Part shown: positions 59,401 through 64,000 of the stretch, one piece after another
Numbering within the stretch: the first letter of the stretch is position 1
How the letters are laid out: every line of letters begins with the position of its first letter
From: Bettongia penicillata ogilbyi
Taxonomy: Eukaryota > Chordata > Mammalia > Diprotodontia > Potoroidae
Assembly (NCBI GenBank): GCA_023548195.1
Contig: JAJHZJ010000754.1
Location: 806,001-870,000, forward strand
Length of the DNA stretch: 64,000 bases
Direction of reading: 5' to 3'
Program-made: the position numbers and the translations under genes
Notes under the pieces: generated by a model
Databases searched by the model: none
The model's input: the letters and a program-made list of their open reading frames with translations, nothing else
Told to the model about the DNA's origin: nothing

Positions 59401-59986
59401 TGACTTTGTTTTTGTATCTGTAGCTCCAGTGCTTGGTACAGAGGACATGTTTGATAAATGTTTATTGACAAAGCAAACTGTTTTAAAGTAGACTGCCACT
59501 ATTCTACACAGAGTGTATTACAAGTCATACAGTCCAAGGTGGGTTAAGAAGAAAGGACGGCAGGAATTAAATAGGAGGTAAACAGATGGTCACAGCTAGT
59601 ACATGAAAAAGGGAACACTCCCCTCCCCCAGCTCTGCTGGGGTAGTCCAGCTGCTCACAGACAACTGTGCCCTTAGAGTAATGCTAACAGATGAAACAGA
59701 AGAAATGAGATGCATAAATAATGCATGGCACCCTAAGTGATCAGAAATATCTCAAACATTTACCCTTGCATTTTGTTCAGTTTCTAAAGCATTTCTCTAG
59801 GATTCTGGCAGGTTGGCCAGGAGTATGCTGCCCTGAGAAATTACCTGAATTCCCTCTCCACGGCATGTGCAGAGGGAAGGAGTTTTCCTGGTGGCTTCTT
59901 CCTCAGGACCAAGTGGTGATTGGCCAACCGGATGGAGTAAGTTGGATTGGACTGGCCATGGCTGAACTGCAGGACTTCCAAGGGAC
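29656..59986 (-). CDS. ACAD10: ACAD10, acyl-CoA dehydrogenase family member 10 (15 exons, 5' end outside window)
   Basis: Fifteen exons on the minus strand, all with AG/GT splice sites and matching phases, give 773 residues in one open frame ending in TAG. Human ACAD10 is about 1,059 residues from memory, so roughly 286 N-terminal residues (the HAD-like domain) are missing, presumably beyond 64,000. Numbering here counts from the first full codon in the window. Residues 1 to about 330 are an APH-like kinase: LRKK near 27-30, the Brenner motif HGDFRLDN (177-184) and the Mg-binding LDWE (198-201). Residues from about 370 are the acyl-CoA dehydrogenase domain with AMTEPQ (509-514), [13 protein letters not shown] and GAAGL (732-736). 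ACAD10 is reported to be mitochondrial. With ACAD11, this family has been linked to breakdown of 4-hydroxy fatty acyl-CoAs: the kinase phosphorylates the hydroxyl and the dehydrogenase domain completes its removal. Close identity to human ACAD10, rather than ACAD11, supports the name. Confidence 0.93.
30433..30510 (-). CDS. ACAD10: ACAD10 exon (residues 704-729)
   Basis: 78 bases, phase 0 at both ends, acceptor tttgtccag and donor gtgagt. It encodes the helical [18 protein letters not shown] segment and VIDRAIQ, which lies in the C-terminal helical bundle of the dehydrogenase fold just before the GAAGL motif. Confidence 0.95.
31154..31297 (-). CDS. ACAD10: ACAD10 exon (residues 656-703)
   Basis: 144 bases, phase 0 at both ends, donor gtacat, acceptor gtgttgcag. 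It encodes [20 protein letters not shown] followed by [13 protein letters not shown]. The FGKPL-Q motif is typical of the acyl-CoA dehydrogenase C-terminal domain at the dimer and FAD interface. Confidence 0.95.
31885..32460 (+). repeat. TG-rich simple repeat, about 575 bp, ending in pure (TG)n
   Basis: Interrupted tgtgtg, tatgtg and gagtgtg words fill the region, and it ends with about 42 bases of pure TG (about 32,415-32,458). It lies in an ACAD10 intron. Long Thr/His-rich frames on the minus strand are by-products. Such DNA can adopt Z-form. Confidence 0.95.
32461..33662. other. ACAD10 intron sequence, weak MIR-like piece
   Basis: A possible MIR-like segment at 32,640-32,780 (ccctgcccaagggcacagta). 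Otherwise it is intronic sequence with no named feature, and the frames seen here have no support. Confidence 0.35.
33663..33835 (-). CDS. ACAD10: ACAD10 exon (residues 598-655)
   Basis: 173 bases. The acceptor is ctgtctctttag and the donor is gtgagt. A glycine codon is split with the previous exon. It encodes [20 protein letters not shown] then [20 protein letters not shown]: the end of the beta domain and the start of the C-terminal helices. The [15 protein letters not shown] stretch is a signature of the ACAD10/ACAD11 branch. Confidence 0.95.
34675..34930 (-). repeat. tRNA-derived marsupial-type SINE
   Basis: In an ACAD10 intron, sense to the gene. Plus-strand text: gttgtgtccaactctccatg, ggttttcttggtggagaaac, gtgacttgctcagggtcaca and gcaccacctggtggcc. 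Confidence 0.9.
35240..35398 (-). CDS. ACAD10: ACAD10 exon (residues 545-597, plus one base)
   Basis: 159 bases. The acceptor is ctcttttcctggcag and the donor is gtaaag. It encodes [17 protein letters not shown], then [20 protein letters not shown] and VYGLEDPPG: the beta-barrel domain of the dehydrogenase that packs on the FAD and substrate. It is nearly identical to human ACAD10. Confidence 0.96.
36069..36159 (-). CDS. ACAD10: ACAD10 exon (residues 515-544, plus one base)
   Basis: 91 bases. The acceptor is ctcttcttcag and the donor is gtaact. It encodes [20 protein letters not shown] then INGHKWWIS. Together with AMTEPQ from the previous exon it completes the N-terminal dehydrogenase signature. 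The KWWIS motif leads into the beta domain. The DNA around INGHKW contains a chance short direct repeat (ccatttatga twice). Confidence 0.95.
36270..36407 (-). CDS. ACAD10: ACAD10 exon (residues 469-514)
   Basis: 138 bases, phase 0 at both ends. The acceptor is ctctttgcag and the donor is gtatag. It encodes [20 protein letters not shown] then CFAMTEPQ. The GT-EQK-WL-PLL-G pattern is typical of the acyl-CoA dehydrogenase N-terminal helical domain. The CFAMTEPQ motif binds FAD and the substrate. Confidence 0.96.
36905..37635 (+). repeat. L2 LINE 3' region, about 730 bp
   Basis: One of the longest L2 pieces in the window, antisense to ACAD10 in an intron. Text in order: tggaagtcaccctgaactct, aaaagaggtctgaccatgtc, gcctggaatctccctcctca, then atccccagagtacagtacct and cttaataaatgcttactgat. 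Confidence 0.85.
37654..37794 (-). CDS. ACAD10: ACAD10 exon (residues 422-468)
   Basis: 141 bases, phase 0. The acceptor is ctcctggacag and the donor is gtacct. It encodes [16 protein letters not shown], then [19 protein letters not shown] and APE: the first helices of the dehydrogenase domain. The [11 protein letters not shown] stretch is close to human ACAD10. Confidence 0.96.
38215..38405 (+). repeat. GA-rich simple repeat
   Basis: About 190 bases of almost pure purine (gagaca, gaga, aggga words), in an ACAD10 intron. It makes spurious charged or serine-rich frames. Confidence 0.95.
38560..39250. other. ACAD10 intron, partly duplicated at 40,390-40,670; possible L1 3' remnant
   Basis: Bases 38,572-38,830 match 40,397-40,650 closely (gctggattcatttcctttct, atcaggatacacctgacacc, then ccccttcttc and cttgctcactgctcctgc). 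This is a local direct duplication or two copies of an unnamed repeat. The segment at 39,070-39,200 (gtgaatgctgggtaattaga) resembles L1 3' sequence at 16,222. Confidence 0.7.
39319..39719 (-). CDS. ACAD10: ACAD10 exon (residues 288-421)
   Basis: 401 bases, the longest exon here. The acceptor is attttggtcag and the donor is gtaaat. It starts with the end of the kinase domain ([19 protein letters not shown]), passes through a Ser/Arg/Ala-rich linker of about 60 residues, and enters the dehydrogenase domain at [18 protein letters not shown]. The linker is the part least like human ACAD10. Confidence 0.95.
39855..40112 (-). repeat. tRNA-derived marsupial-type SINE
   Basis: Plus-strand text gtcgtttcatttgtgtctca, ccccatttggtgttttcttg, gtgacttgcccagagtcact and gcaccatggcactccctagc. 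It lies in an ACAD10 intron. Confidence 0.88.
40113..41568. other. ACAD10 intron, unnamed repeat copy and MIR-like pieces
   Basis: Contains the second copy (40,397-40,650) of the sequence duplicated from 38,572-38,830. MIR-like pieces may lie at 41,150-41,220 and 41,340-41,500. The plus frames at 40,250-40,675 and 40,861-41,226 show no domain. Confidence 0.45.
41570..41865 (+). mobile_element. L1 3' end
   Basis: attcttccatgcaacatgac, aatgtatgcatagaactcat, then tacatgctgtctcagggaag and an A-rich end resemble the L1 end at 22,920-23,085. Confidence 0.65.
42000..43300. other. ACAD10 intron, MIR-like piece
   Basis: A MIR-like antisense piece at 42,680-42,880 (ggttacagatgaggaaactg). Otherwise unassigned intronic sequence. 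The minus frame at 42,131-42,358 has no domain. Confidence 0.4.
43307..43480 (-). CDS. ACAD10: ACAD10 exon (residues 230-287)
   Basis: 174 bases. The acceptor is cttgtttctcag and the donor is gtaagc. It encodes [18 protein letters not shown], then [18 protein letters not shown] and GVYKRSLK: the C-terminal helices of the APH-like kinase. [21 protein letters not shown] is a hallmark of the ACAD10/11 kinase domain. Confidence 0.96.
43555..43735 (+). repeat. MIR-like SINE
   Basis: tctcttagcctctctctacc, tcagcttcctcagctgtaaa and gatctgaatctagctttcc-type tail. In an intron, antisense to ACAD10. Confidence 0.65.
44030..44190 (+). repeat. L2/CR1-like 'tgtgccaggtactg' repeat
   Basis: cacatttattaagtggttac, tgccaggtactgtgctaagt, then gtccttgcccaccaggagct. 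It shares the pattern of 18,029-18,235. Confidence 0.65.
44453..44598 (-). CDS. ACAD10: ACAD10 exon (residues 182-229)
   Basis: 146 bases. The acceptor is ttgcttctttag and the donor is gtatga. It encodes [20 protein letters not shown] then [17 protein letters not shown]. Asn184 (with HGD of the previous exon) and Asp199 of LDWE are the metal/ATP-site residues of APH-type kinases, and both are intact. Confidence 0.96.
45005..45200 (+). repeat. MIR-like SINE
   Basis: agaaggcagcacggtgccat, gtgaccttgggtaagtcact and ggttggactgatggcttctg followed by ctatgatcct. In an intron, antisense to ACAD10. Confidence 0.75.
46340..46483 (+). repeat. Two 72-bp tandem units in the half-L1 5' UTR
   Basis: gtctctgcataaa starts at 46,340 and again at 46,412, each followed by cctgagggaactgagcctgg and gccctgcccccacc. 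The same doublet with the same 72-bp period occurs in the sister element (54,376 and 54,448), so it belongs to the family and is not a local duplication. Confidence 0.9.
46612..47712 (+). CDS. L1-type ORF1 protein, intact (366 aa)
   Basis: An RNA-binding, trimer-forming protein of L1-type retrotransposons that coats element RNA and acts as a chaperone. Start [15 protein letters not shown]; the ATG lies at the end of the GC-rich leader. Residues about 60-190 form a long coiled coil with clear heptads ([17 protein letters not shown] and repeated [18 protein letters not shown] blocks). Residues about 195-290 match the RRM-like domain: [19 protein letters not shown], then IERIHRSPP. The C-terminal domain follows ([17 protein letters not shown], residues about 325-345). 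There is no stop or frameshift, so the copy may be young. It would rely on another L1 for reverse transcriptase. Confidence 0.9.
   Translation: MPRKGKKNKTIESYFDGAQMFPPFNSDDEEIFLPSGKDVEVGASVSQTSQVDVGWAQAMEELKKDFENQVRQVEEKLGREMREMQEKHEKRVNTLLKETQKNAEENNTLKNRLTQLAKEVQKANEEKNAFKSRMSQIEKEVQKLTEENSSLKIRMEQMESNDFLRNQEITKQNQKNEKMEENVKYLMGKTTDLENRSRRDNLKIMGLPESHDQKKSLDIISHEIIEENCPDILQPDGKISIERIHRSPPERDPKRETPRNIVAKFQNSQLKEKILQAARKKQFQFCGNKIRITQDLATSTLRDRRTWNRIFQKSKELGLKPRITYPAKLSIILQGKIWSFNETEDFQAFLMKRPELKRKFDFQTQE
47713..48758 (+). other. 3' region of the half-L1, with (CA)n repeat
   Basis: Purine-rich sequence with a (CA)n-type repeat at 47,850-47,945 and G-rich blocks (for example ggggtgggg near 48,650). 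No reverse transcriptase or endonuclease motifs in any frame. It ends in an A-rich tail, so it acts as the 3' UTR of the element. Confidence 0.8.
48760..49284. other. ACAD10 intron, nothing recognised
   Basis: Unassigned intronic sequence between the half-L1 and the next exon. Confidence 0.4.
49285..49435 (-). CDS. ACAD10: ACAD10 exon (residues 131-181)
   Basis: 151 bases. The acceptor is ctttgttttag and the donor is gtagaa. It encodes [18 protein letters not shown], then [14 protein letters not shown] and VVHGDFR. HGD carries the catalytic Asp179 of the APH-type kinase (Brenner motif), split from its Asn by the intron. No start codon is needed because both ends are splice sites. Confidence 0.95.
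49436..52372. other. ACAD10 intron with weak MIR-like pieces
   Basis: MIR-like antisense pieces may lie at 49,560-49,760 and 50,640-50,840, which resemble each other (ttaacacattttatctcatt and aaaatgataaaattctaggt-like text). The rest is unassigned. Frames here have no domain. Confidence 0.4.
52373..52554 (-). CDS. ACAD10: ACAD10 exon (residues 70-130)
   Basis: 182 bases. The acceptor is gtgtgcctgcag and the donor is gtaaga. It encodes [20 protein letters not shown], then [20 protein letters not shown] and [14 protein letters not shown] is the hinge between the kinase lobes, where the nucleotide is held. Close to human ACAD10. Confidence 0.96.
53196..53264 (-). CDS. ACAD10: ACAD10 exon (residues 47-69)
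   Basis: A small exon of 69 bases. The acceptor is ttttgtgtccacag and the donor is gtaatc. It encodes [20 protein letters not shown] then DS, in the kinase N-lobe. Its frame joins both neighbours with split Arg and Ser codons. Confidence 0.93.
53530..53840 (+). repeat. CT-rich polypyrimidine repeat
   Basis: About 310 bases of almost pure pyrimidine (tctctctc, ccttcttt, tttctccc), in an ACAD10 intron, 60 bp before a retrotransposon. It creates the long Ser/Leu-rich frames on plus and the Glu/Arg-rich frame on minus, which are not genes. Confidence 0.95.
53897..55328 (+). mobile_element. L1/half-L1 insertion, 5'-complete but 3'-truncated, with exact 15-bp target duplication
   Basis: It starts tgggggcggagtcaagatgg with the full 5' UTR, including the two 72-bp units, and runs into ORF1. 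It stops at cgaggaaaa inside ORF1 and carries no 3' UTR and no poly(A). The exact direct repeat CTCAAAGAGGACCCT flanks it at 53,882-53,896 and 55,329-55,343. Insertion is into an older SINE. A 5'-intact, 3'-cut copy is the reverse of usual L1 truncation, and it suggests that cDNA priming started at an internal A-rich site. Confidence 0.9.
54646..55328 (+). pseudogene. L1-type ORF1, truncated after about 227 codons
   Basis: It starts [15 protein letters not shown] and matches the ORF1 at 46,612 through the coiled coil to IIEEN, then runs into the target duplication and SINE sequence (a further ten codons to a stop at 55,359). The RRM-like region is mostly lost and the C-terminal domain is absent. 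Residues about 16-25 differ strongly from the other copy, while the rest is nearly the same. Confidence 0.9.
55737..55960 (+). repeat. tRNA-derived marsupial-type SINE, full length
   Basis: Starts gaggcagctaggttgtgcag, then gatagagcaccgggcctgga, gtgaccctgggcaagtcact, ggaaatggccaaccactcaa and tcagatacgattgaaacgac. In the same ACAD10 intron. Confidence 0.93.
55961..56814. other. ACAD10 intron with L1-antisense-like piece
   Basis: Bases 56,390-56,740 (catcacttcttatttctata, ggtgttcccaattacctcct, tccctgggtcaaaaggcaca) read like an old antisense L1 or similar repeat tail. The rest is unassigned. Confidence 0.35.
56815..57083 (-). repeat. MIR-like SINE
   Basis: Antisense text: ttatgcagcactttaaggtt, tcctcacaacaacctgggag, gtgacttgcccagggtcaca, ccacccagtggcc. 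Confidence 0.85.
57475..57665 (-). repeat. Composite SINE head, antisense
   Basis: On the minus strand it reads gtttgtcctttttctgaaga, ccatgacatcaagattatga, then tgagtgagggagggctgtgc: the head of the SINE family at 12,478-12,787. Confidence 0.85.
57715..57915 (+). mobile_element. L1 ORF2 fragment
   Basis: caccaatataataaaaatga, tataccaatcaaaatactaa and ttatctggagaaacaaaaga follow the order seen in the L1 ORF2 3' part at 63,050-63,200. Confidence 0.75.
57930..58260. repeat. L2/CR1-like repeat remnant
   Basis: gtcactgtgcaaacctctag, ctttctaatgggggagacaa and gggttagagtgattagag fit the same family as 18,029 and 44,030. Confidence 0.5.
58345..58660 (+). mobile_element. L1 3' end fragment
   Basis: tattcatagcagtacttttc, gaactggaagcaaagtaagt, gtccatcaattaagg and attaacaaatatgagaaatt follow the L1 3' order seen at 22,510-22,680. 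Confidence 0.7.
59160..59470 (+). repeat. L2 LINE 3' end
   Basis: gaagcaccttgagggcaggg, tgtatctgtagctccagtgc and gataaatgtttattgacaaa. In an ACAD10 intron, antisense to the gene. Confidence 0.75.
59845..59986 (-). CDS. ACAD10: ACAD10 exon, most 5' exon found in the window (residues 1-46)
   Basis: 142 bases. The acceptor is ttttatggttgcag and the donor is gtaatt. It encodes [20 protein letters not shown], then [20 protein letters not shown]. This is the N-lobe of the APH-like kinase: the [10 protein letters not shown] glycine-containing loop and the LRKKPPG lysine that should contact ATP. The intron upstream extends beyond the window, since no further exon could be found up to 64,000. Confidence 0.95.
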
Positions 59987-61254
59987 CTGCAACCATAAAA
60001 GACAAAGGCAAAATTCAAAAGGGTGGTTGAAAAAAAGACAAAATATCCTTTCTTTCCAATTTTACCCCAGAAGAGATTATTTCCCACAGAGGAAAAAAAA
60101 GGCATTTCTACATCCCACACTAGAATGATGAAATCCCTGCAGCACCCATTTAGATTTGGTTAGCTAATAGAATAGGGGTATAGTATACACCCAGACCCTC
60201 TGAGATGGCACCTCTCTATGTGTAGAGCCTGGAAGCTGTTTCTGGGAAATCGGAGATTGTAGACATTCTGTGCTGGCTAACCACATGGCTGGAAGCAGCC
60301 AGAATTGTTGGTATGTGTAAAACTACCTGACTCAGGCTTTTGCTGCATTCACATCTGAGGAAAGAGGTGACTCCTTCATACTACAATGATATGAGAGAGA
60401 AGGGCGTTAGGGCCCCCTCCCCCTCCCACAATGTGCCTCAGTCTTTGTCCTTTCCTTCATTCTTTTCCATTCCAGGTGTAGAGTGGAGAATCTGCTCTGG
60501 GCCAGGTGCTTGAGCTATGGAGACCTAGGACACCAGGAATCCAGACCAGGTATTGCAGCCAGCCCATCAGAAGCTAACAGAAAATCAGGGCTTTGGACAT
60601 AATGTTGGTGGGATTAAACTATATGCAGGAACTGAGCTAAGTAGTGAGAATAATTCTTCTCCCTCCTTGCTCCCCTCCACCCAAACACAGAGGTGGTGGT
60701 GGTAGAGATTGTGCCCTGGTGGTGATGGGGCAAATGCTGAATGCTTTTTCTTGCTACATCTGTGAAGTAAAAATCCCTTTGCAAAAACTATGATGATGAC
60801 AGGTAATTAAGTGGAACTAGGGTGCTAGTCAATGGGCCCCTAAAGTGGGAGGGACATAGCCAATGGGGACTTGAGCTAAAGGCAGAGAAGAAGAGAGCCC
60901 TCAACCTCTTCATGATACCTGTGGGGAATCCAGGGTAATAGGACTGGCCCTTAGAGAGCAGGGCCGGAATCAAAATGGATTAGTGACCAGAGCCATACTT
61001 AGAAAATCAGGCATCTGGGGTAGAAGCATGAAAGATGCCCTAAAATCACCAGGGAAACTGAATGAGAGAGCCAAGGGATACCCAGGGTCTGGCCCCTTTG
61101 GACAAGAGTCCTGGACATTGAGGCTGGGAGGGAGCAATACAGGGCCTGGTTGGGAGGCTCACCTGGGATGTGGTTTCTCTGACGGAAGTAGGAGAGGCCT
61201 TTTGATTTTCATTAGTTATTCTTGCTAACTGGGTGCTAAAGTCAGTTACTCAGA
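59987..61254. other. ACAD10 intron, nothing recognised
   Basis: About 1.2 kb without an ACAD10-like exon, RNA gene or repeat that I can name. The frames at 60,788-61,228 have no domain. Confidence 0.45.
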
Positions 61255-62160
61255 CGATCTTCAGACAAAGTAATCAAAGCTATCTATAGTCATGTGAAAA
61301 AATGCTCTAAATCACTACTGATTAGAGGAATGCAAATTAAAACAACTCTGAGGTACCACTTCCCAGCCATCCGATTAGCTAATAAGATGAAAAAAGGAAA
61401 ATGATAGATCTTGGTGGGGATGTGGGAAAACTGGGACACTAATGCACTGTTTGTAACTATTCTGGTGAGCAATGTGGAACTATGCCAAAAGAGCTATCAA
61501 ACTGTGTATACCCTTTGGTCCAGCAATACAACTGCTAGGTCTATACCCTAAAGACATCAAAAAAGAGGGGGGAAGGACCTATTTGGATAAAAATATTTAT
61601 AGCAGTTCTTTTTGTGGTAGATAAGAATTGGAAATGAAAAGGATGCCCATCAGTTGGGAAATGGTTAAAGAAGCTGTGGTATATGACTGTGATGGAACAT
61701 TATTGTGCTATAAGAAACGACTTACCTGAACTGATGCAACGTGAAGTAAGCAGAACCAGGAGAGTGTTGTATACAGTAACAGCAATATTGTAAGATGAAG
61801 AATTGTGAACAGCTTAGCTGTTCTCGTCAATACAATGATCCAAGACAATCCCAAAGAACTAATAATGAAGCACACTATCCACCTCCAGAGAAAGAACTGA
61901 TATTGTCTAAATACAGACTGAAGTATGCCATTCTTTTTTTTTTATTTGAGTCCGTTTGTACAAAATTACTAATATGGAAATGTTTTACATGGTTATATAT
62001 GCATAATCTAAATTGATTGCTTTTGCTCTTGGGGTAGGGGGAAGGAAAGGAAGGAGAAAGGGAAAGAATTTGGAATTCAAAGCTTTTTAAAAAGTATTAA
62101 AAATTATTTTAGCATGTAAGTGAAGAAAAATAAAACATTATATTAAAAAAAATAAAGAAA
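61255..62160 (+). mobile_element. L1 3' end (ORF2 C-terminus and 3' UTR)
   Basis: gattagaggaatgcaaatta, ggtaccacttcccagccatc, ccagcaatacaactgctagg, ctgtggtatatgactgtgat and gcaacgtgaagtaagcagaa, then an A-rich end at about 62,140-62,160. Frames are interrupted by stops. Confidence 0.88.
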
Positions 62161-62451
62161 GAATGGGTTGGCCAAAGGAGGAGAAAAGTCAGTTGCTTCT
62201 TCTTGCTGAAGACCTACAGGTGCTGTCAGCCCCTTCTAAGTTTCAGTGCCCTGGCCAATGCCGCATTTGCCCTGCCCTAGTTATGGCCATGGTGAAGGGC
62301 ACCGTTCTGACACTTCCATGATTTCTTTGATTGTATTATAATTGTAGTATTGTATTACATCTCTCCTTGCTGCCCTTTTCCAAAGAAGGCAAGCTCATAG
62401 TTATATTCATCAGAAACAACCATTTCCCATATTGCTAAAAATGGAATGTTC

Positions 62452-62904
62452 TCAGTCTACAGAAGAGTTGTTTTTTTTTACTCCATACCCTACCAAACCA
62501 CTTCTGACAAATGAGAGCCAAAAGGGGTAATTAAATAGTTTTGCTAATGCAGATAATGCCATTTCCCCCGTCAGTGAGTTAACCACAATGACATCTTGGA
62601 CCTGACTAGCATACAGACTCTGATCTGGTTTTTCCAGGCTGAAATCTGGACATTGGCCAGAAGGGCAGAGAATCAACAGAAACTCAGTGGTAAAGAGATA
62701 TAAGAAATGACCTCCCAAGGAACAAGGTAGGGAGCCAATGGTCTTTTCCAATGGTCCTAGGAACTTCGTCTGATTCATACATTCTTCCAGAACAGGAATG
62801 CAAAAAATGAGAGGGAAGGTTTGTAGGATGCACAGGATATTTGCTACAATTTGTAATCTTGCCAGATTCAATTCACCTTCACAAAACAGACCATTATTGT
62901 CCAC
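62452..62904 (-). other. Unassigned 150-codon open frame
   Basis: An ATG-initiated frame of 150 codons with several hydrophobic stretches (IVANILCILQTFPLIFCIPV near residues 20-40; LGGHFLYLFTTEFLLILCPS). It does not look like L1 ORF2, ACAD10 or any domain that I know. It is flanked by L1 sequence on both sides, so it may be part of an old repeat, or just a chance ORF. Confidence 0.25.
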
Positions 62905-62924
62905 ATTAAAAATTCTTAAACTAT

Positions 62925-63787
62925 AGACCGTATAAAATATTTGGGGGTCTACCTGTCAAGACATCAGGAATTCTATGAACACAATTACAAAATATTTTTA
63001 ATACCAATAAAGACAGATCTAAAGAACTGGAGAAATACTAATTGCTCATGAGTAGGCTGTGCCTAATATAATTAAAATAACAACACCAGCTAAATTAATT
63101 TGCTAATTCAATGCCAAACTAATTAAACCATCAAATAATTATTTTGAGCTAGAAAAATTAATAACAAAATTCATCTGGAGGAACAAAAGGTCAGGAATAT
63201 CAAGAAAATAAATGAACAAAAGGTGAAGTAAAGCAATTTGGCAGATATCAAACTATTCTACAAAATCAAACTATTTCTACAAAATTATCAAAACAATCTG
63301 GTACTAGATGAGAAATAGAATGCTTGATTAGAGAAACAGATTACACACACAATATACAGAGGCAAATGAACACAATAACTCAGTGTTTGATAAATCCAAA
63401 GATCCTATCTATTGGTAAAAGAACTCACTATTTAACAAAAACTGTTGGGAAAACTGGAAAAGCAGTCCAGCAGAAACTAGGTATAGACTAACAGCTCACA
63501 ATATATGCCAAGATAAGCTCAAAATGTGCACATGATTCAGACATAAAGGGTGATATAAACAAATTAGGACAGTATAGAAAAAAAACCTATCAGATCTATG
63601 GGAAAGGAAAGAGTTCATGAACCAACAAAAGACAGAGGTGCTCATGAAACATAAAATGAATACTTTTGATTGCATTAAATTAAAAAAGCTTTGCACAAGC
63701 AAAACCAACGCAAACAAAATTAGAAAGCAGGAAAGTGGGAGAAAAGTTTTAACAGCAAATTTCCCTGATAAAAGTTTCATTTCTCAG
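62925..63787 (+). mobile_element. L1 ORF2 3' part, interrupted by a younger element
   Basis: In order: gggggtctacctgtcaagac, ggagaaatactaattgctca, ttcatctggaggaacaaaag, ggtactagatgagaaataga, aactcactatttaacaaaaa, gattgcattaaattaaaaaa and gataaaagtttcatttctca. These match the ORF2 C-terminal third, but many stops make it a pseudogene. It is cut at 63,787 by the start of another element. Confidence 0.85.
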
Positions 63788-64000
63788 GGGGGGAAGAACC
63801 AAGATGGCAGAGTAGAAAGACAACCTGTAGAAGCTCTCCCCCAACAACCCATAAAGTACCTGTAAAAAAATGACTCTAAACAAATTCTAGAGCAGCAGAA
63901 GCCACAAAATGACAGACTGAAAGAAATTTTCAGCCCAAGACAGCCTGGAAAGCCCACAGGAAAGGTCTATCAGAGTGCAGCCCAGTCTTGGCCACACGAT
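63788..64000 (+). mobile_element. 5' end of an L1-type element, cut by the window edge
   Basis: gggggggaagaaccaagatggcagagtag is the typical L1-type 5' start, followed by leader sequence (tctccccc, agcccaagacagcctg) that differs from the leaders at 45,865 and 53,897. This suggests a different subfamily. ORF1 would lie beyond the edge. Confidence 0.8.

Noticed and set aside
30433..59986. ACAD11 as an alternative name for the gene
   Set aside because: Residue matches, such as the [14 protein letters not shown] and [13 protein letters not shown] segments and the [10 protein letters not shown] exon, fit ACAD10 better by recollection. An alignment would settle it.
60000..64000. Upstream HAD-domain exons of ACAD10
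   Set aside because: I searched the minus strand for HAD motifs and for an exon joining the split Gly codon, and found none. They most likely lie beyond the window.

Overview
The window looks like nuclear DNA from a marsupial. It has no dense coding, no bacterial-style operons and no CpG-rich promoters. It is packed with mammalian interspersed repeats: L2 3' ends, MIR-like SINEs, L1 fragments, tRNA-derived marsupial-type SINEs that start ggcagctaggtggc, an ORF1-only half-L1 and betaretrovirus-like ERV sequence. The marsupial call rests on repeat style and is an inference. The species cannot be resolved.

The one host gene I can support is the orthologue of ACAD10, on the minus strand. Fifteen coding exons with consensus splice sites and compatible phases lie between 59,986 and 29,656. 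They encode 773 uninterrupted residues: an APH-like kinase domain, a linker, and a complete acyl-CoA dehydrogenase domain ending in a stop codon. A likely 3' UTR and AATAAA signal reach about 29,040. The N-terminal HAD-like part, the start codon and the promoter are not here and should lie beyond base 64,000.

Bases 1-29,000 are downstream of ACAD10 and hold only repeats. A solo LTR with a 6-bp target duplication lies at 1,664-2,085. A near-perfect inverted repeat with 257-bp arms lies at 3,578-4,248. A degraded provirus lies at 4,940 to about 11,740; it was inserted into an L1, and its 3' LTR together with the 3' part of that L1 is now inverted. A second solo LTR family is at 18,240-18,824, an 18-bp minisatellite at 20,543-20,705, and an LTR nested in an L2 at about 25,724-26,494.

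Bases 29,000-60,000 are the ACAD10 exons and introns. The introns hold an apparently intact half-L1 (45,865-48,758, ORF1 of 366 codons, no ORF2), a 3'-truncated sister copy with a perfect 15-bp target duplication (53,897-55,328), an L2 3' region, and long TG-, GA- and CT-rich simple repeats. Bases 60,000-64,000 lie in the next ACAD10 intron and hold L1 3' sequence, an unassigned 150-codon ORF, and the 5' end of another L1-type element that runs off the window.

I found no convincing undescribed biological system. The best leads are structural: the rearranged provirus, the long palindrome, the two L1-derived insertions and the minisatellite.
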